From assembly GCF_013386115.1 (NCBI RefSeq), contig NZ_JACAOR010000013.1:539175-603174 (forward strand): a stretch of DNA of 64,000 nucleotides, in the 5' to 3' direction. A program made the position numbers and the translations under genes. A model generated the notes under the pieces. That model had not been told where the DNA came from. It made no database searches and saw nothing but the letters and a program-made list of their open reading frames with translations. Of this stretch, positions 34,233 to 44,419 are shown in pieces (position 1 is the stretch's first letter; every line of letters starts with the position of its first letter). Source of the stretch: Pseudomonas gingeri. GTDB taxonomy: Bacteria; Pseudomonadota; Gammaproteobacteria; Pseudomonadales; Pseudomonadaceae.

Positions 34233-35090
34233 ATGGCTCGCTGGGGTTCGGAACGCATCGTTGGCCTTCATGAGCCGAAGGTCAACGAACACCATCTGGA
34301 AGCCAGCGGCCTGCCGGCGGACAACCGCCTGAGGCTGCTCAGCTTCAATATCCAGGTCGGTATCAGCACCCAGCGTTACCGGCATTACCTGACCCGTGGC
34401 TGGCAGCACCTGCTGCCGCACACCGGGCGGGCCGACAACCTGCAGAAGATCGGCGGCCTGCTCGGCGATTTCGACCTGGTGGCCCTGCAGGAAGCCGATG
34501 GCGGCAGCCTGCGCTCGGGCTACATCAATCAGGTCGAGCACCTGGCCCAGCTCGGGGCCTTTCCCTACTGGTACCAGCAACTCAATCGCAACCTCGGTCG
34601 CCTGGCCCAGCACAGCAATGGCGTGCTCAGCCGCCTGCGTCCCTGGGCGATCGAGGATCATCCGCTGCCCGGTCCCGCCGGTCGCGGCGCCATCCTGGTG
34701 CGGTTCGGCGAAGGCCCGGAGGCGCTGGTGGTGGTCATGATGCACCTGGCACTGGGCGCCCGTACGCGGACCCGGCAACTGGCGTATATCCGTGAGCTGA
34801 TCGGCGGCTTCAAGCACCAGGTGCTGATGGGCGACATGAACACCCATGCCAGTGACCTGCTGCAACACTCGCCCCTGCGTGACCTGGGGCTGGTTGCACC
34901 GCAGGTCGAGGCGACCTTTCCCAGCTGGCGTCCGCAACGCTGCCTTGATCATATCCTGCTCAGCCCGACCCTGACCCTGGAGCGGGTACAGGTGCTGGCC
35001 CAGCCGATTTCCGATCATTTACCGGTTGCCGTGGAAATTCGCCTGCCAGGTTCCATCGGTTCTGATACGTTGCCGGCCTTGAGTAGCTAA
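34233..35090 (+). CDS. Endonuclease/exonuclease/phosphatase-family protein
   Basis: This 285-residue EEP-fold protein has LLSFNIQVGIS with the metal-site Asn, LQEADGG with the catalytic Glu, MGDMNTHASDL with the Asp-x-Asn pair, and CLDHILLSP with the C-terminal Asp-His. All core EEP residues are therefore present. There is no signal peptide. The substrate (nucleic acid, lipid or other phosphodiester) cannot be told. It lies between dsbA and dgcH on the same strand with short gaps. Confidence 0.85.
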   Translation: MARWGSERIVGLHEPKVNEHHLEASGLPADNRLRLLSFNIQVGISTQRYRHYLTRGWQHLLPHTGRADNLQKIGGLLGDFDLVALQEADGGSLRSGYINQVEHLAQLGAFPYWYQQLNRNLGRLAQHSNGVLSRLRPWAIEDHPLPGPAGRGAILVRFGEGPEALVVVMMHLALGARTRTRQLAYIRELIGGFKHQVLMGDMNTHASDLLQHSPLRDLGLVAPQVEATFPSWRPQRCLDHILLSPTLTLERVQVLAQPISDHLPVAVEIRLPGSIGSDTLPALSS

Positions 35091-35109
35091 ATCTCGCGGA
35101 CGCCGTGCA

Positions 35110-37245
35110 ATGAGCAGCGAAGAAGCCCAGCGCTGGAAAGAGAAGTACCTTAAAAGCATCGAACAACAGGAAAAGCTCGAGCGCCGCTGGGATGCTCGCC
35201 TGGACCTGCTTCGCCGTGGGCTGGTGCGCAGCACCCTGGCGGCGGAAGGTACCGATCGCGCGGTCGACCAGTGCATGAAGGAAATGCGCGAGGTGGTGCG
35301 CACCGACGATATGGACGGCCCCCTGGCGGCCCTGTTGCCACGCCTGGAAAAAGCCGTGCTCGACTCCGAGCAGCGGCGCGAGACCCGTGTCGAGCAGATC
35401 AGCACCGCCTTGACGGCCCTGGTGACCCAGTTGCAGTCCCTGCCGCTGCCGCGAGAAGTCAGCCGGCCACTGAAGAACTTCGCCAAGCAGCTCGATGGCC
35501 GGGTCGGCCAGGCCCGCGAGATTCCCCTGCTGCTCAGCGAACTGAGCGGCTTGCAGGGCAAGGCCCTGACCCAGCTTGAACAGCCTGCCGGGCCGGAGCG
35601 TCCGGGACTGTTGCAGCGTTTGTTCGGCTCGAAAGAACCGGTGGAACCAGCGACTGACGCCGCCCCGCCCCAGGCGCCTGTCGCCGCCCCTCCAGCCGCG
35701 GTGCCGGTTGCTTCGCCGCTGTCGGTGGAGCCTGCAGCGAAGATGGATAGCGCGTCACCCGCGCCCGAGCATGTCACTCCAGTCGTGGCGGTTGCGTCCG
35801 TTGCCGACGCTCCCGCAGTCGCGGCTAGCGAGCCGGAGCCGCAGGTCGAGACGGTGTTGCCGGCGGTCCCCGCCGAAGTGGTTGCCTACGCGCCGCCCGT
35901 GGTGCTTTCCGGGCCGGTCCCGGCGCCTGCCAGCGCACCGGCACCGGACGCGCCGGCAGCCAGCGATGCCGTGGTCGCGCCAGTGGTCGAGGTGGCACCC
36001 GCGGCGCCGGCGGAACCCGCGCCTGCCACCGTTGAAACCCCCGACCAGCCCGAGGCGGTCACCCCCGTGCCGCCTCCTGCTCCGGCATTCCTCGACAGCC
36101 TGCCGTTGCCGCCGGTGATGGCCGAGGCCCTGGCGGCGGTCGATCCCGAAGCTGCCGAGCCGGATGTGCTGTATGCGCTGCCGGAATCGCCGGAACCGTC
36201 CTACAGCTCCGTGGCCGAGCATATCGAGTCCACCCTGCTCGGCCTGCTGGACGACCTGACGCTGCCCGAGCGTCATCGCCCCCATGCCGAAGCCATGCGT
36301 CATCGACTCGAACATGGGCTCAATTGGTACGAGTTGCTGCCGATCCTCGACGATCTGGCGGTGCTGATGCTGGCGATCAACGACAGCGGCCAGCATGAGT
36401 TCGAGGTGTATCTCAAGCAGCTCAACGAACGGCTGGAGTCGTTCCAGAGCCATCTCCAGGCGGCCAGCGAGGGCCATGCCGAAGGTCGCTCGGTGGCGAA
36501 TGAATTGCACAGCCAGTTGCGTGAGCATGTCGGTGGCCTGCAGAGCAGCGTGCAGGACGCCGCCGATCTCGACAGCCTCAAGCATGTGCTGGAAAACCGC
36601 CTCGAAGGTCTGCTGGGCACCATGGACCAGCATCAGCAGCAACGCGATCTGCGCGAACAGGAAGTCGCCGCCCGCCTGCAAAGCCTGGCCGAGCGCGTCG
36701 CGCACATGGAGCAGGAAGCCCAGGGCTATCGCGATCACCTCGAAGAACAGCGGCAAAAGGCCCTGATCGATCCGCTCACCGGCCTGCCCAACCGCGCCGC
36801 CTGGAGCGAGCGCCTGGACCATGAGGTCGCGCAATGGCAGCAGCATGGCAATACCCTGCTGATCGCTATGCTCGATCTCGATCATTTCAAGCGCATCAAT
36901 GACAACTACGGCCACCTGGCCGGTGACAAGGTGCTGAAGATCATCGCCAGCGTATTGCGCAAGCGTCTGCGCCCCAGCGACTTCATCGCCCGTTTCGGCG
37001 GCGAGGAATTCGTCCTGCTGGTGCCGGGGACGCCAGTGGCGGCGGGACTCAAGCTGGCCGAGAACCTGCGGGCGGCCATTGAAGCCTGCCCTTTCCACTT
37101 CAAGGGCGAGCGCGTCACCATCACCGTGTCGATCGGGGTCTCGGCGTTCAAGGCCGGCGAGCGTAGCGATCATGTGCTCAAAAGAGCCGATGAGGCGCTC
37201 TACCGGGCCAAGGATGCCGGGCGCAACCGGGTGGAGCTGGGCTGA
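35110..37245 (+). CDS. dgcH: Diguanylate cyclase with long Pro/Ala linker (DgcH-like)
   Basis: The protein has 711 residues and no membrane segment. A helical N-terminal domain (about 1-165) is followed by a Pro/Ala/Val-rich low-complexity linker (about 180-345), a second helical region with coiled coil (about 370-555) and a C-terminal GGDEF domain. The active motif is GGEEF (630-634). An inhibitory RxxD site (RPSD) precedes it by five residues, so c-di-GMP product inhibition is likely. PAO1 PA5487 (DgcH) has the same place, and its reported role is constitutive c-di-GMP production. Confidence 0.9.
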   Translation: MSSEEAQRWKEKYLKSIEQQEKLERRWDARLDLLRRGLVRSTLAAEGTDRAVDQCMKEMREVVRTDDMDGPLAALLPRLEKAVLDSEQRRETRVEQISTALTALVTQLQSLPLPREVSRPLKNFAKQLDGRVGQAREIPLLLSELSGLQGKALTQLEQPAGPERPGLLQRLFGSKEPVEPATDAAPPQAPVAAPPAAVPVASPLSVEPAAKMDSASPAPEHVTPVVAVASVADAPAVAASEPEPQVETVLPAVPAEVVAYAPPVVLSGPVPAPASAPAPDAPAASDAVVAPVVEVAPAAPAEPAPATVETPDQPEAVTPVPPPAPAFLDSLPLPPVMAEALAAVDPEAAEPDVLYALPESPEPSYSSVAEHIESTLLGLLDDLTLPERHRPHAEAMRHRLEHGLNWYELLPILDDLAVLMLAINDSGQHEFEVYLKQLNERLESFQSHLQAASEGHAEGRSVANELHSQLREHVGGLQSSVQDAADLDSLKHVLENRLEGLLGTMDQHQQQRDLREQEVAARLQSLAERVAHMEQEAQGYRDHLEEQRQKALIDPLTGLPNRAAWSERLDHEVAQWQQHGNTLLIAMLDLDHFKRINDNYGHLAGDKVLKIIASVLRKRLRPSDFIARFGGEEFVLLVPGTPVAAGLKLAENLRAAIEACPFHFKGERVTITVSIGVSAFKAGERSDHVLKRADEALYRAKDAGRNRVELG

Positions 37246-37345
37246 ACGGGACCTGTCGTTTTGTGACAGAGTCTTGCTTTGGCCGGTGCCGGCGCCTTCC
37301 GTACGTTATGCTAGTGCGCTACTGCCCTGGCTTGTCGTCTCTCTC

Positions 37346-38125
37346 ATGAAATTGCTCCCTCTTCTTTTCGCGGCCCTGGTGCTGGCGGGTTGCTCCAGCG
37401 GCCCGCGCATCGATAGCAGCCACCCTTCGGTCAATCACGATAACCGCGTGCAATTCGTCGTCGTCCACTACACCTCGGCGAACATGGAAAATTCGTTGCG
37501 CCTGCTGACCCATGGCCAGGTCAGCAGCCATTACCTGATCGGCGACGACAATCCCGCGACCATCTACAAGCTGGTGGATGAAAGCCAGCGCGCCTGGCAC
37601 GCCGGGGAAAGCGAGTGGCAGGGGCGCACCTGGCTCAACTCCAGCTCGATCGGCATCGAAATCGTCAATCCGGGTTTTCGCGATACACCGACCGGGCGCG
37701 TCTGGTATCCCTACAGCGAAGCCCAGGTCCAGGCCCTGGTCGTCCTGCTCAAGGACATCGTCAAGCGCAACCATATCGAGCCACGCCATGTGATCGGCCA
37801 CAGCGATATCGCGCCGTTGCGCAAACAGGATCCCGGGCCACTGTTCCCCTGGAAGCGCCTGGCCGCCGAAGGCCTGGGGGTCTGGCCGGACGAGCAGGCT
37901 GTGGCGCGCCAGCAGGAGGTTTACGCCTATCAGTTGCCGAGCGCGACCTGGTTCCAGCAGCAGCTCCAGTACCTGGGCTACAGCACGCCGCAGACCGGCG
38001 AATGGGACGTGGCCACGCGGCATGTGCTGGCGGCGTTCCAGATGCACTTCCGTCCGGGGCGTTTCGATGGCGTCGCCGATGCACAGAGTGCGGCGATCCT
38101 GCAGGTGCTTAACCGGTCAAAATAA
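37346..38125 (+). CDS. ampDh2: N-acetyl-anhydromuramyl-L-alanine amidase AmpDh2 (lipoprotein)
   Basis: The protein has 259 residues. A lipoprotein signal with lipobox LAGC (Cys18) anchors it to the outer membrane. The amidase-2 domain has zinc ligands in VVHYTS, the Glu in IGIEIVNPG and RHVIGHSDIAP. A C-terminal peptidoglycan-binding domain starts near ATWFQQQLQYLGY. It cleaves stem peptides from muramic acid in the periplasm and in P. aeruginosa influences AmpC induction and recycling. The start at 37346 lies 100 bp after dgcH. Confidence 0.93.
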   Translation: MKLLPLLFAALVLAGCSSGPRIDSSHPSVNHDNRVQFVVVHYTSANMENSLRLLTHGQVSSHYLIGDDNPATIYKLVDESQRAWHAGESEWQGRTWLNSSSIGIEIVNPGFRDTPTGRVWYPYSEAQVQALVVLLKDIVKRNHIEPRHVIGHSDIAPLRKQDPGPLFPWKRLAAEGLGVWPDEQAVARQQEVYAYQLPSATWFQQQLQYLGYSTPQTGEWDVATRHVLAAFQMHFRPGRFDGVADAQSAAILQVLNRSK

Positions 38126-38198
38126 TGTCACCGCCGGACGGTTAGCGCTATTTTGCCAATCAGTTGCTATAACTCATTGGTAATTCTTCGGATATTCC

Positions 38199-39818
38199 AT
38201 GATGCCGGCCGCTCGCGAGACGTTGCGCTCCTGGTTCCATCGTCCCTGGTCGCTGGCGTTGCTCGCGGCCACGATCAGTACTGCCTTGCTGCTCAGCGGC
38301 AGCCTGGGTGTGGTGGTGCGCCAGGTGCGGCAGCATGAAAGCGAGCAGATGAATGCCCAGGGCCAGCGTTTCCTCGAGCGCCTGGAGCAGCTTTTCGGCC
38401 AGTTGCGTGAAGGCCTCGATCTGCTCGAGGCCCAGCCCCTGCGCGATTGCGACGCGCAGATGATCGATACCCTGCAGCAACTGAGCTTCAGCTACCGGTT
38501 TATCTACGAAGCGTTCTACATCGATGCCGTGCAGTCCTGTTCCAACCGGCCCCGACAGGATTCACAGGTCTCCTCCCGGGCGCCGGATATCCGTGGCCCG
38601 ACCTACAGCTACTGGCTCAACACCTCGACCCAGCCCAACGATAACCTCGCGGCCCTGATGCTCGGGCGCGGCAACTTCCGGGTCTCCACCTCCCGCGGCC
38701 ATCTGACCGATGTCGTCGAACTGCCGCCCGGCGCCAGCCTGCTGGTGGTGGTCAATCACGGCAAGCGGGCGATTCCGGTCCTGGGGCCGGTGCAGGATTG
38801 GCCGCCGCGGGGCTGGACGACCCAGGGCAAGGACCCGCTGCTGATCACTGATCAGGAATTGATCTATCGCATGCCGACCCGAACCCCCGAGTACCAGTTG
38901 GTGATGGTGGCCCCGCGCAGTGCCATGCAGTTGCAGTTCAACCCCCTCTGGTGGTGGCTGCTGCCCGCCAGCCTGTTGATCGCAGCCTGTATCGGCGGCC
39001 TGACCCTGCAGTTCGCCCGGCAGCGGCAATCGCTCAATGGCGAGTTGCAGGGGGCGTTGCGTCGGGGCGAGTTGCAGGTGCTCTACCAGCCGATCTTCGA
39101 GCTGAGCAGTCGCCATTGTGTCGGTGCCGAGGCGCTGATCCGCTGGCGTCGCCCGGACGGCACGCTGACCAGCCCGGACCTGTTCATTCCCCTGGCGGAA
39201 GACACCGGACAGATCCGCCAGATCACCGACTTTGTCCTGCAGCGCCTGCTGGAACAGCTCGGGCCGGTGCTGCGGGCCAATCCGCAGCTGTATATCTCGG
39301 TCAACCTGGCGGCCTGCGATGTGATGGTCCCGCGTATCGGCGAAGTCATCGGCCGCCTGCTGCGGGCGCACCGGGTGGCGGCCAGCCAGATTGCCTTCGA
39401 GGTGACGGAGCGCGGCCTGATCGATGTCGTGGTGGCGCGGGACAACCTGCAGGCCCTGCGCGATGTCGGGCACCAGGTGCTGATCGACGACTTCGGCACC
39501 GGCTATTGCAGCCTCGCCTACCTGCAGACGCTGCCGGTGGACTGCCTGAAGATCGACAAGGCGTTTATCGATGCACTGGGGCACGACGCGGCCAGCAGCG
39601 GTGTCGCGCCGCACATCATCCGCATGGCCCATGCCCTGCAGTTGCGGGTGATTGCCGAAGGTATCGAGTACGAGGCCCAGGCCATGCTGCTCAGCAGCGA
39701 AGGCGTCAACTACGGGCAGGGCTGGCTGTTCGCCCAGGCGCTGACGGCGGTGCAATTCATCGAGATGATCACCCGTGGCCGGCGCCTGACTGCGAGGCGT
39801 ATCGACGACGAGGCTTAG
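38199..39818 (+). CDS. CSS-motif EAL-domain c-di-GMP phosphodiesterase
   Basis: The protein has 539 residues. Two membrane helices (about 18-42 and 250-272) enclose a periplasmic CSS-type domain with Cys in LRDCDAQ and in SCSNRP, the redox-sensitive pair of this family. The EAL domain appears catalytically complete: EALIRW (from 311), VNLAA, VTERG, IDDFGTGY, LKIDKAF, AEGIE and GQGW. It should hydrolyse c-di-GMP. DsbA-type oxidation controls such CSS proteins in E. coli. It is convergent with kinB, 3 bp apart. I do not recall a gene of this kind between ampDh2 and kinB in PAO1. Confidence 0.9.
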   Translation: MMPAARETLRSWFHRPWSLALLAATISTALLLSGSLGVVVRQVRQHESEQMNAQGQRFLERLEQLFGQLREGLDLLEAQPLRDCDAQMIDTLQQLSFSYRFIYEAFYIDAVQSCSNRPRQDSQVSSRAPDIRGPTYSYWLNTSTQPNDNLAALMLGRGNFRVSTSRGHLTDVVELPPGASLLVVVNHGKRAIPVLGPVQDWPPRGWTTQGKDPLLITDQELIYRMPTRTPEYQLVMVAPRSAMQLQFNPLWWWLLPASLLIAACIGGLTLQFARQRQSLNGELQGALRRGELQVLYQPIFELSSRHCVGAEALIRWRRPDGTLTSPDLFIPLAEDTGQIRQITDFVLQRLLEQLGPVLRANPQLYISVNLAACDVMVPRIGEVIGRLLRAHRVAASQIAFEVTERGLIDVVVARDNLQALRDVGHQVLIDDFGTGYCSLAYLQTLPVDCLKIDKAFIDALGHDAASSGVAPHIIRMAHALQLRVIAEGIEYEAQAMLLSSEGVNYGQGWLFAQALTAVQFIEMITRGRRLTARRIDDEA

Positions 39819-39821
39819 GCC

Positions 39822-41600
39822 CTAGAGTGGCAGCGCCATATAGAACTGGGTGCCCTGCCCCGGTCTTGAGTAGACGCCCATGCGTCCGCCGTGCAACTGG
39901 ACGATTTCCTTGCACAGGGCCAGGCCCAGGCCGGCCCCGCCTTTCTTGCGTCCGACCTGGACGAAGGGTTCGAAGATCCGCCCCTGCTGGCCGTAGGCGA
40001 TGCCCTCGCCGTTGTCTTCGACACTGATGATCACCCGCTCGCCATGCCGCCGCGCCTGCAGGCGGATCTGTCCGCCGTCTGCGGTGTGGCGCAGGGCGTT
40101 GTCCAGCAGGTTGTCGATCACCCGTTCCAGTTGCGGATGGTCGGCGTGCAGGCGCGGCAGCGGCGGCTGGACCTCGATCTGCAGGTCGATACCCTGGCGC
40201 AGGGCCTGGTCGGCAAAACGGTCGCGGGCTTTTTCCAGCAGTTCTTCAATGTCGCAGGGCGCCAGCGTGAGCTTTTGCAGGCCGTTCTGGTAGCGCGAGA
40301 AATTCAGCAGGTCGTTGATCAGCTGCATCAGGCGCTGCATTTCTTCGTTGACCGTGTTCAGCAGGTCCGCTTCCCGCGATTCGCTGTCGAAGTGCACGCG
40401 CTCCTGCAACAGGCCGAAGGCCATGTGCATGCCGGTCACGGGGGTGCGCAGCTCGTGGGAGGCGCGCAGGACGAACTCGCTGCGCACACGCTCGAAGGCC
40501 CGCTGCTCGGTGACGTCGTGCAGCACCATGACCGCACCGAGGATATGTCCCTGGGGATGGCTGACCGGCGTCAGGCTGTAGGTCAGCAGGCGGGATTCGC
40601 CTTCGACCTCCACCTCGAGGTCCTCCGGTGCCCGTTCCAGGCTGCCGCCGCGCAGGATCAGGCTCAGTTGCTCGTCCAGCTCCGGCCGCCCGAGGGCGTC
40701 GCCCAGGCCCTGGCCGAGACGCTCGGCATCCCAACCCAACTGGCGTTGGGCCACCGGGTTGAGGTGTTCCAGGTGACCCTGGCGATCGATCATCAGCAGC
40801 CCGTCGTCGATGCTGTCGAGCACCGATTGCAAGCGCTGCTGGCCGGTCAGCAGCTCATCGATATTGGTTGCCTGGTGCTGGCGCAGGGCCTCGGCCATGA
40901 TGCCGAAGCGGCGGGTCAGCTGGTTCAGTTCATCGGCGGAGGAAATCGGCAGGGTGACTTCGAAGTTGCCCTGGCCGATATGGTCCGCCGCCTTGGCCAG
41001 CGCCTCGATGGGCGCGCCGAAACGCTGGGCGATACCGTGGGCGGTGATAAAGCCGACGATCAGTACCGCCAGCCCGACCACGCCCAGCAGGCCGGCGATC
41101 AGCAGGGCGCGGTCACGGGCTTCGCTTTCCGTGGCGCTGATGTTTTCCAGGGCCTGCCTGTGTTCGACGATCAGGCCGTTGCGCAGGGTGTTGAAGCTCT
41201 CGGTGAGCTCGTCGTTGCCGGCCATACCGTTGCGGGAGCGGTCGAAGACCTGCAGGAAGTGCTCGTAGTCGATGCGGGCCTGGGCGAAGCCGCCGCGCAG
41301 GTCGCTGTTCTGTTCGTGGTCGATGCCTTCGCGCAGCAGTTCCTGATAGTGCGCGCGCGCGGCCTGGAGGGCTGCCTGGTCGGGCTTTTCGCTGAGCATG
41401 ATGATCAACTGGTCGCCCAGGCTCTGGCGCAGCTTGAGGCCCAGGTCGAGGGTGGTGAAGTTGTCGCCGATCAATGACTCCTGGCTCTTGGCCATTTGCA
41501 TCACGCCCACCAGGCCCAGCAGCAAGCCCAGCAGGGCCACGGTGATCAGTGCCGAAATGCTCAGGAACAGCCGGGTGCGCAACTTCATCGCAAGCTTCAT
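39822..41600 (-). CDS. kinB: Sensor histidine kinase/phosphatase KinB
   Basis: This 592-residue membrane kinase has two helices (about 10-33 and 165-190) bounding a periplasmic sensor. A HAMP domain, a PAS domain (about 255-370), the HisKA box with His382 in RASHELRTPVTG, and the HATPase domain follow (N box DNLLDNALRH, G1 DNGEGI, G2 GGAGLGL). It partners AlgB. In P. aeruginosa KinB keeps AlgB dephosphorylated and represses alginate overproduction. The gene starts 10 bp after algB. ATG codons at 41600 and 41588 are possible. Confidence 0.94.
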   Translation of the reverse strand: MKLAMKLRTRLFLSISALITVALLGLLLGLVGVMQMAKSQESLIGDNFTTLDLGLKLRQSLGDQLIIMLSEKPDQAALQAARAHYQELLREGIDHEQNSDLRGGFAQARIDYEHFLQVFDRSRNGMAGNDELTESFNTLRNGLIVEHRQALENISATESEARDRALLIAGLLGVVGLAVLIVGFITAHGIAQRFGAPIEALAKAADHIGQGNFEVTLPISSADELNQLTRRFGIMAEALRQHQATNIDELLTGQQRLQSVLDSIDDGLLMIDRQGHLEHLNPVAQRQLGWDAERLGQGLGDALGRPELDEQLSLILRGGSLERAPEDLEVEVEGESRLLTYSLTPVSHPQGHILGAVMVLHDVTEQRAFERVRSEFVLRASHELRTPVTGMHMAFGLLQERVHFDSESREADLLNTVNEEMQRLMQLINDLLNFSRYQNGLQKLTLAPCDIEELLEKARDRFADQALRQGIDLQIEVQPPLPRLHADHPQLERVIDNLLDNALRHTADGGQIRLQARRHGERVIISVEDNGEGIAYGQQGRIFEPFVQVGRKKGGAGLGLALCKEIVQLHGGRMGVYSRPGQGTQFYMALPL

Positions 41601-41610
41601 GGGCGCTGGC

Positions 41611-42957
<1,347 letters not shown>

Positions 42958-43304
42958 GTCCCACGCTCCTTAATTATGAATGTTCCTGATGGATCCCGGA
43001 CGGGTCGGGCAGGTTGCATGATCCCTTCTGATCGAGGCCATGACCTGCAGGGTAACGGTCTCTACCCCTGATTGCTAACCCGCTGATTTCGGGAATTTTT
43101 TGATCTCTTTGCTTCCGACAGCCGACGCCTCAGCTAATTCCGGCTGATTTGTGGCTGATTTGTTCCAGCATTCTAGGCGCTCTTGCATGAACCTATCGTG
43201 CATTTCGCACGACCACAATCCGGGCATCGTGCAGGATGCTGCTCCGCGTTGTTTTTGTTTGTTTATAACTCACTGATTTCATTGGTATTTATCTGACAAA
43301 AAAG

Positions 43305-43322
43305 CTGGCATGCAGGCTGCAA
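43305..43322 (+). promoter_or_regulatory. Possible sigma-54 promoter
   Basis: CTGGCATGCAGGCTGCAA has the invariant GG (43307-43308) and GC (43319-43320) with exact 10-bp spacing, and most of the YTGGCACG-N4-TTGCW consensus. It would start transcription near 43332, 67 nt before the small ORF at 43399. It is the only site recognised in the 441-bp gap 42958-43398, which also contains three GGCTGATTT-like direct repeats (43100-43160). The nearby activator gene algB makes it interesting, but a chance match is possible. Confidence 0.35.
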
Positions 43323-43398
43323 TAGTCTTCTTGCCCGAGGTTGAACCGGCCCTCGCCGCGTCAACCCAGAATAAATACTGTGTCGGAGGAGCTTCAGG

Positions 43399-43683
43399 AT
43401 GAATCGCCAACGTGCCGCGCAATTGCGTATCTCGCCACTGCACTTGCAGCAAGGGCTGTTTGCCCTCCTGGCGTTGCTCGTGACGCTGATCGCGGGCCAG
43501 GCGTTTCAACGCTGGAGCCAGCCGGTGGTCGAAGCGCGCCCCATGTTTTTCCATGCCCCGACCCAGACTCATTTCAGCGCTGCCGGACCGGCTTCGGTCG
43601 ACCGCGGCGCCTACACCCTGATGCCGGTCGAGCAAGCCGAGTCGCCGGCCGATCTGCCACGGCAGGAGCGCTGGGTGTTCTAG
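43399..43683 (+). CDS. Small membrane-anchored hypothetical protein
   Basis: This 94-residue protein has a single helix near the N-terminus (GLFALLALLVTLIAGQAF) after a basic stretch, so the C-terminal 55 residues probably face the periplasm. No domain was recognised. A strong ribosome-binding site (TCGGAGGAGCTTCAG) precedes the ATG, and codon use matches the neighbours, which supports a real gene over the antisense reading frame. It is divergent from algB. Confidence 0.75.
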   Translation: MNRQRAAQLRISPLHLQQGLFALLALLVTLIAGQAFQRWSQPVVEARPMFFHAPTQTHFSAAGPASVDRGAYTLMPVEQAESPADLPRQERWVF

Positions 43684-43784
43684 GCAACAGGCGGAAAGCC
43701 GCAGGGCGTTTCGCAGCAGCAAGCAGTAACAGGCAGTAAAAGGCAGCAGCCAAAAAAATGCAGGTCTAGGTAAGGAGAATCATC

Positions 43785-43949
43785 ATGTTGAGCTGGGCAA
43801 TCACATTCCTGATCATTGCCATAGTCGCCGCAGTGCTGGGCTTCGGTGGTATCGCGGGCACCGCCACGGGTATCGCCAAGATTCTCTTTGTCGTGTTCCT
43901 GGTGATGTTTGTCGCGTCGTTCTTCTTCGGTCGGCGCGGACGGGGCTGA
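43785..43949 (+). CDS. DUF1328 (YtjA-type) small membrane protein
   Basis: The 54-residue sequence starts MLSWAITFLIIAIVAAVLGF, continues GGIAGTATGIAKILF and ends in a second helix with FFFGRRGRG. This is the standard DUF1328 form of two hydrophobic helices with a Gly-rich turn. TAAGGAGAATCATC precedes the ATG. It is followed 2 bp later by the Ivy gene, so the two are almost certainly co-translated. PAO1 PA5482/PA5481 form the same pair. The function is unknown. Family members are often stress-induced. Confidence 0.85.
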   Translation: MLSWAITFLIIAIVAAVLGFGGIAGTATGIAKILFVVFLVMFVASFFFGRRGRG

Positions 43950-43951
43950 AC

Positions 43952-44419
43952 ATGTTCTTGCCAACCCTCAGGGTCCTCGTCGCCGGCGTGATGCTGGGCG
44001 GCGGCGGCCTGGCGCTGGCGGCCAACGACGGCCAGACTCGGGCCAACGAGCTCTTGAGCTCTTCCCCCGAGTACCGCCAGGCCTGGCAGGACGTGGTGAA
44101 GAAAGAGGAGCGCCTGCCGGAATGGGTGATGAACCTGTCGGGCAGCGCCGAGCAGATGAACGCGGTGCAGGAGGATGGCGACAAATACCTCGTCGGCCCC
44201 TTGTGCGAAACCGCGGACACTTGCCTCAACAAGCGCCTGATCGTCGCCTTCGGTCTCGACAAGAAAGACGCCTATGCGATGTTGGTGGAAGTGCCGGCCG
44301 GACTGCCCGCCGACAAGTCGCCAACCCGTCATGCCGACTATCGTTTCCTCGGCAAGCCGGACGCGGGCATGCAGGCACTGTTGAAGGAGCAACTGAAGAA
44401 AGACCCGAACTGGTACTGA
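43952..44419 (+). CDS. Ivy-family lysozyme inhibitor
   Basis: The protein has 155 residues with a signal peptide ending in LALAAN. The mature part matches the inhibitor of vertebrate lysozyme family: NELLSSSPEYRQAWQ, LPEWVMNLSG, a disulfide loop CETADTC and RHADYRFLGKPD. The E. coli Ivy active loop is CKPHDC, so the loop here is different in sequence and one residue longer. C-type lysozyme binding cannot be assumed. A role as a periplasmic protector against host or own lytic enzymes is likely. Confidence 0.82.
   Translation: MFLPTLRVLVAGVMLGGGGLALAANDGQTRANELLSSSPEYRQAWQDVVKKEERLPEWVMNLSGSAEQMNAVQEDGDKYLVGPLCETADTCLNKRLIVAFGLDKKDAYAMLVEVPAGLPADKSPTRHADYRFLGKPDAGMQALLKEQLKKDPNWY

Noticed and set aside
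43279..43722. Open frame of 147 codons on the minus strand opposite the small membrane protein gene.
   Set aside because: The plus-strand gene has a strong ribosome-binding site, a clean membrane helix and Pseudomonas-like codon use. The minus reading has none of these.
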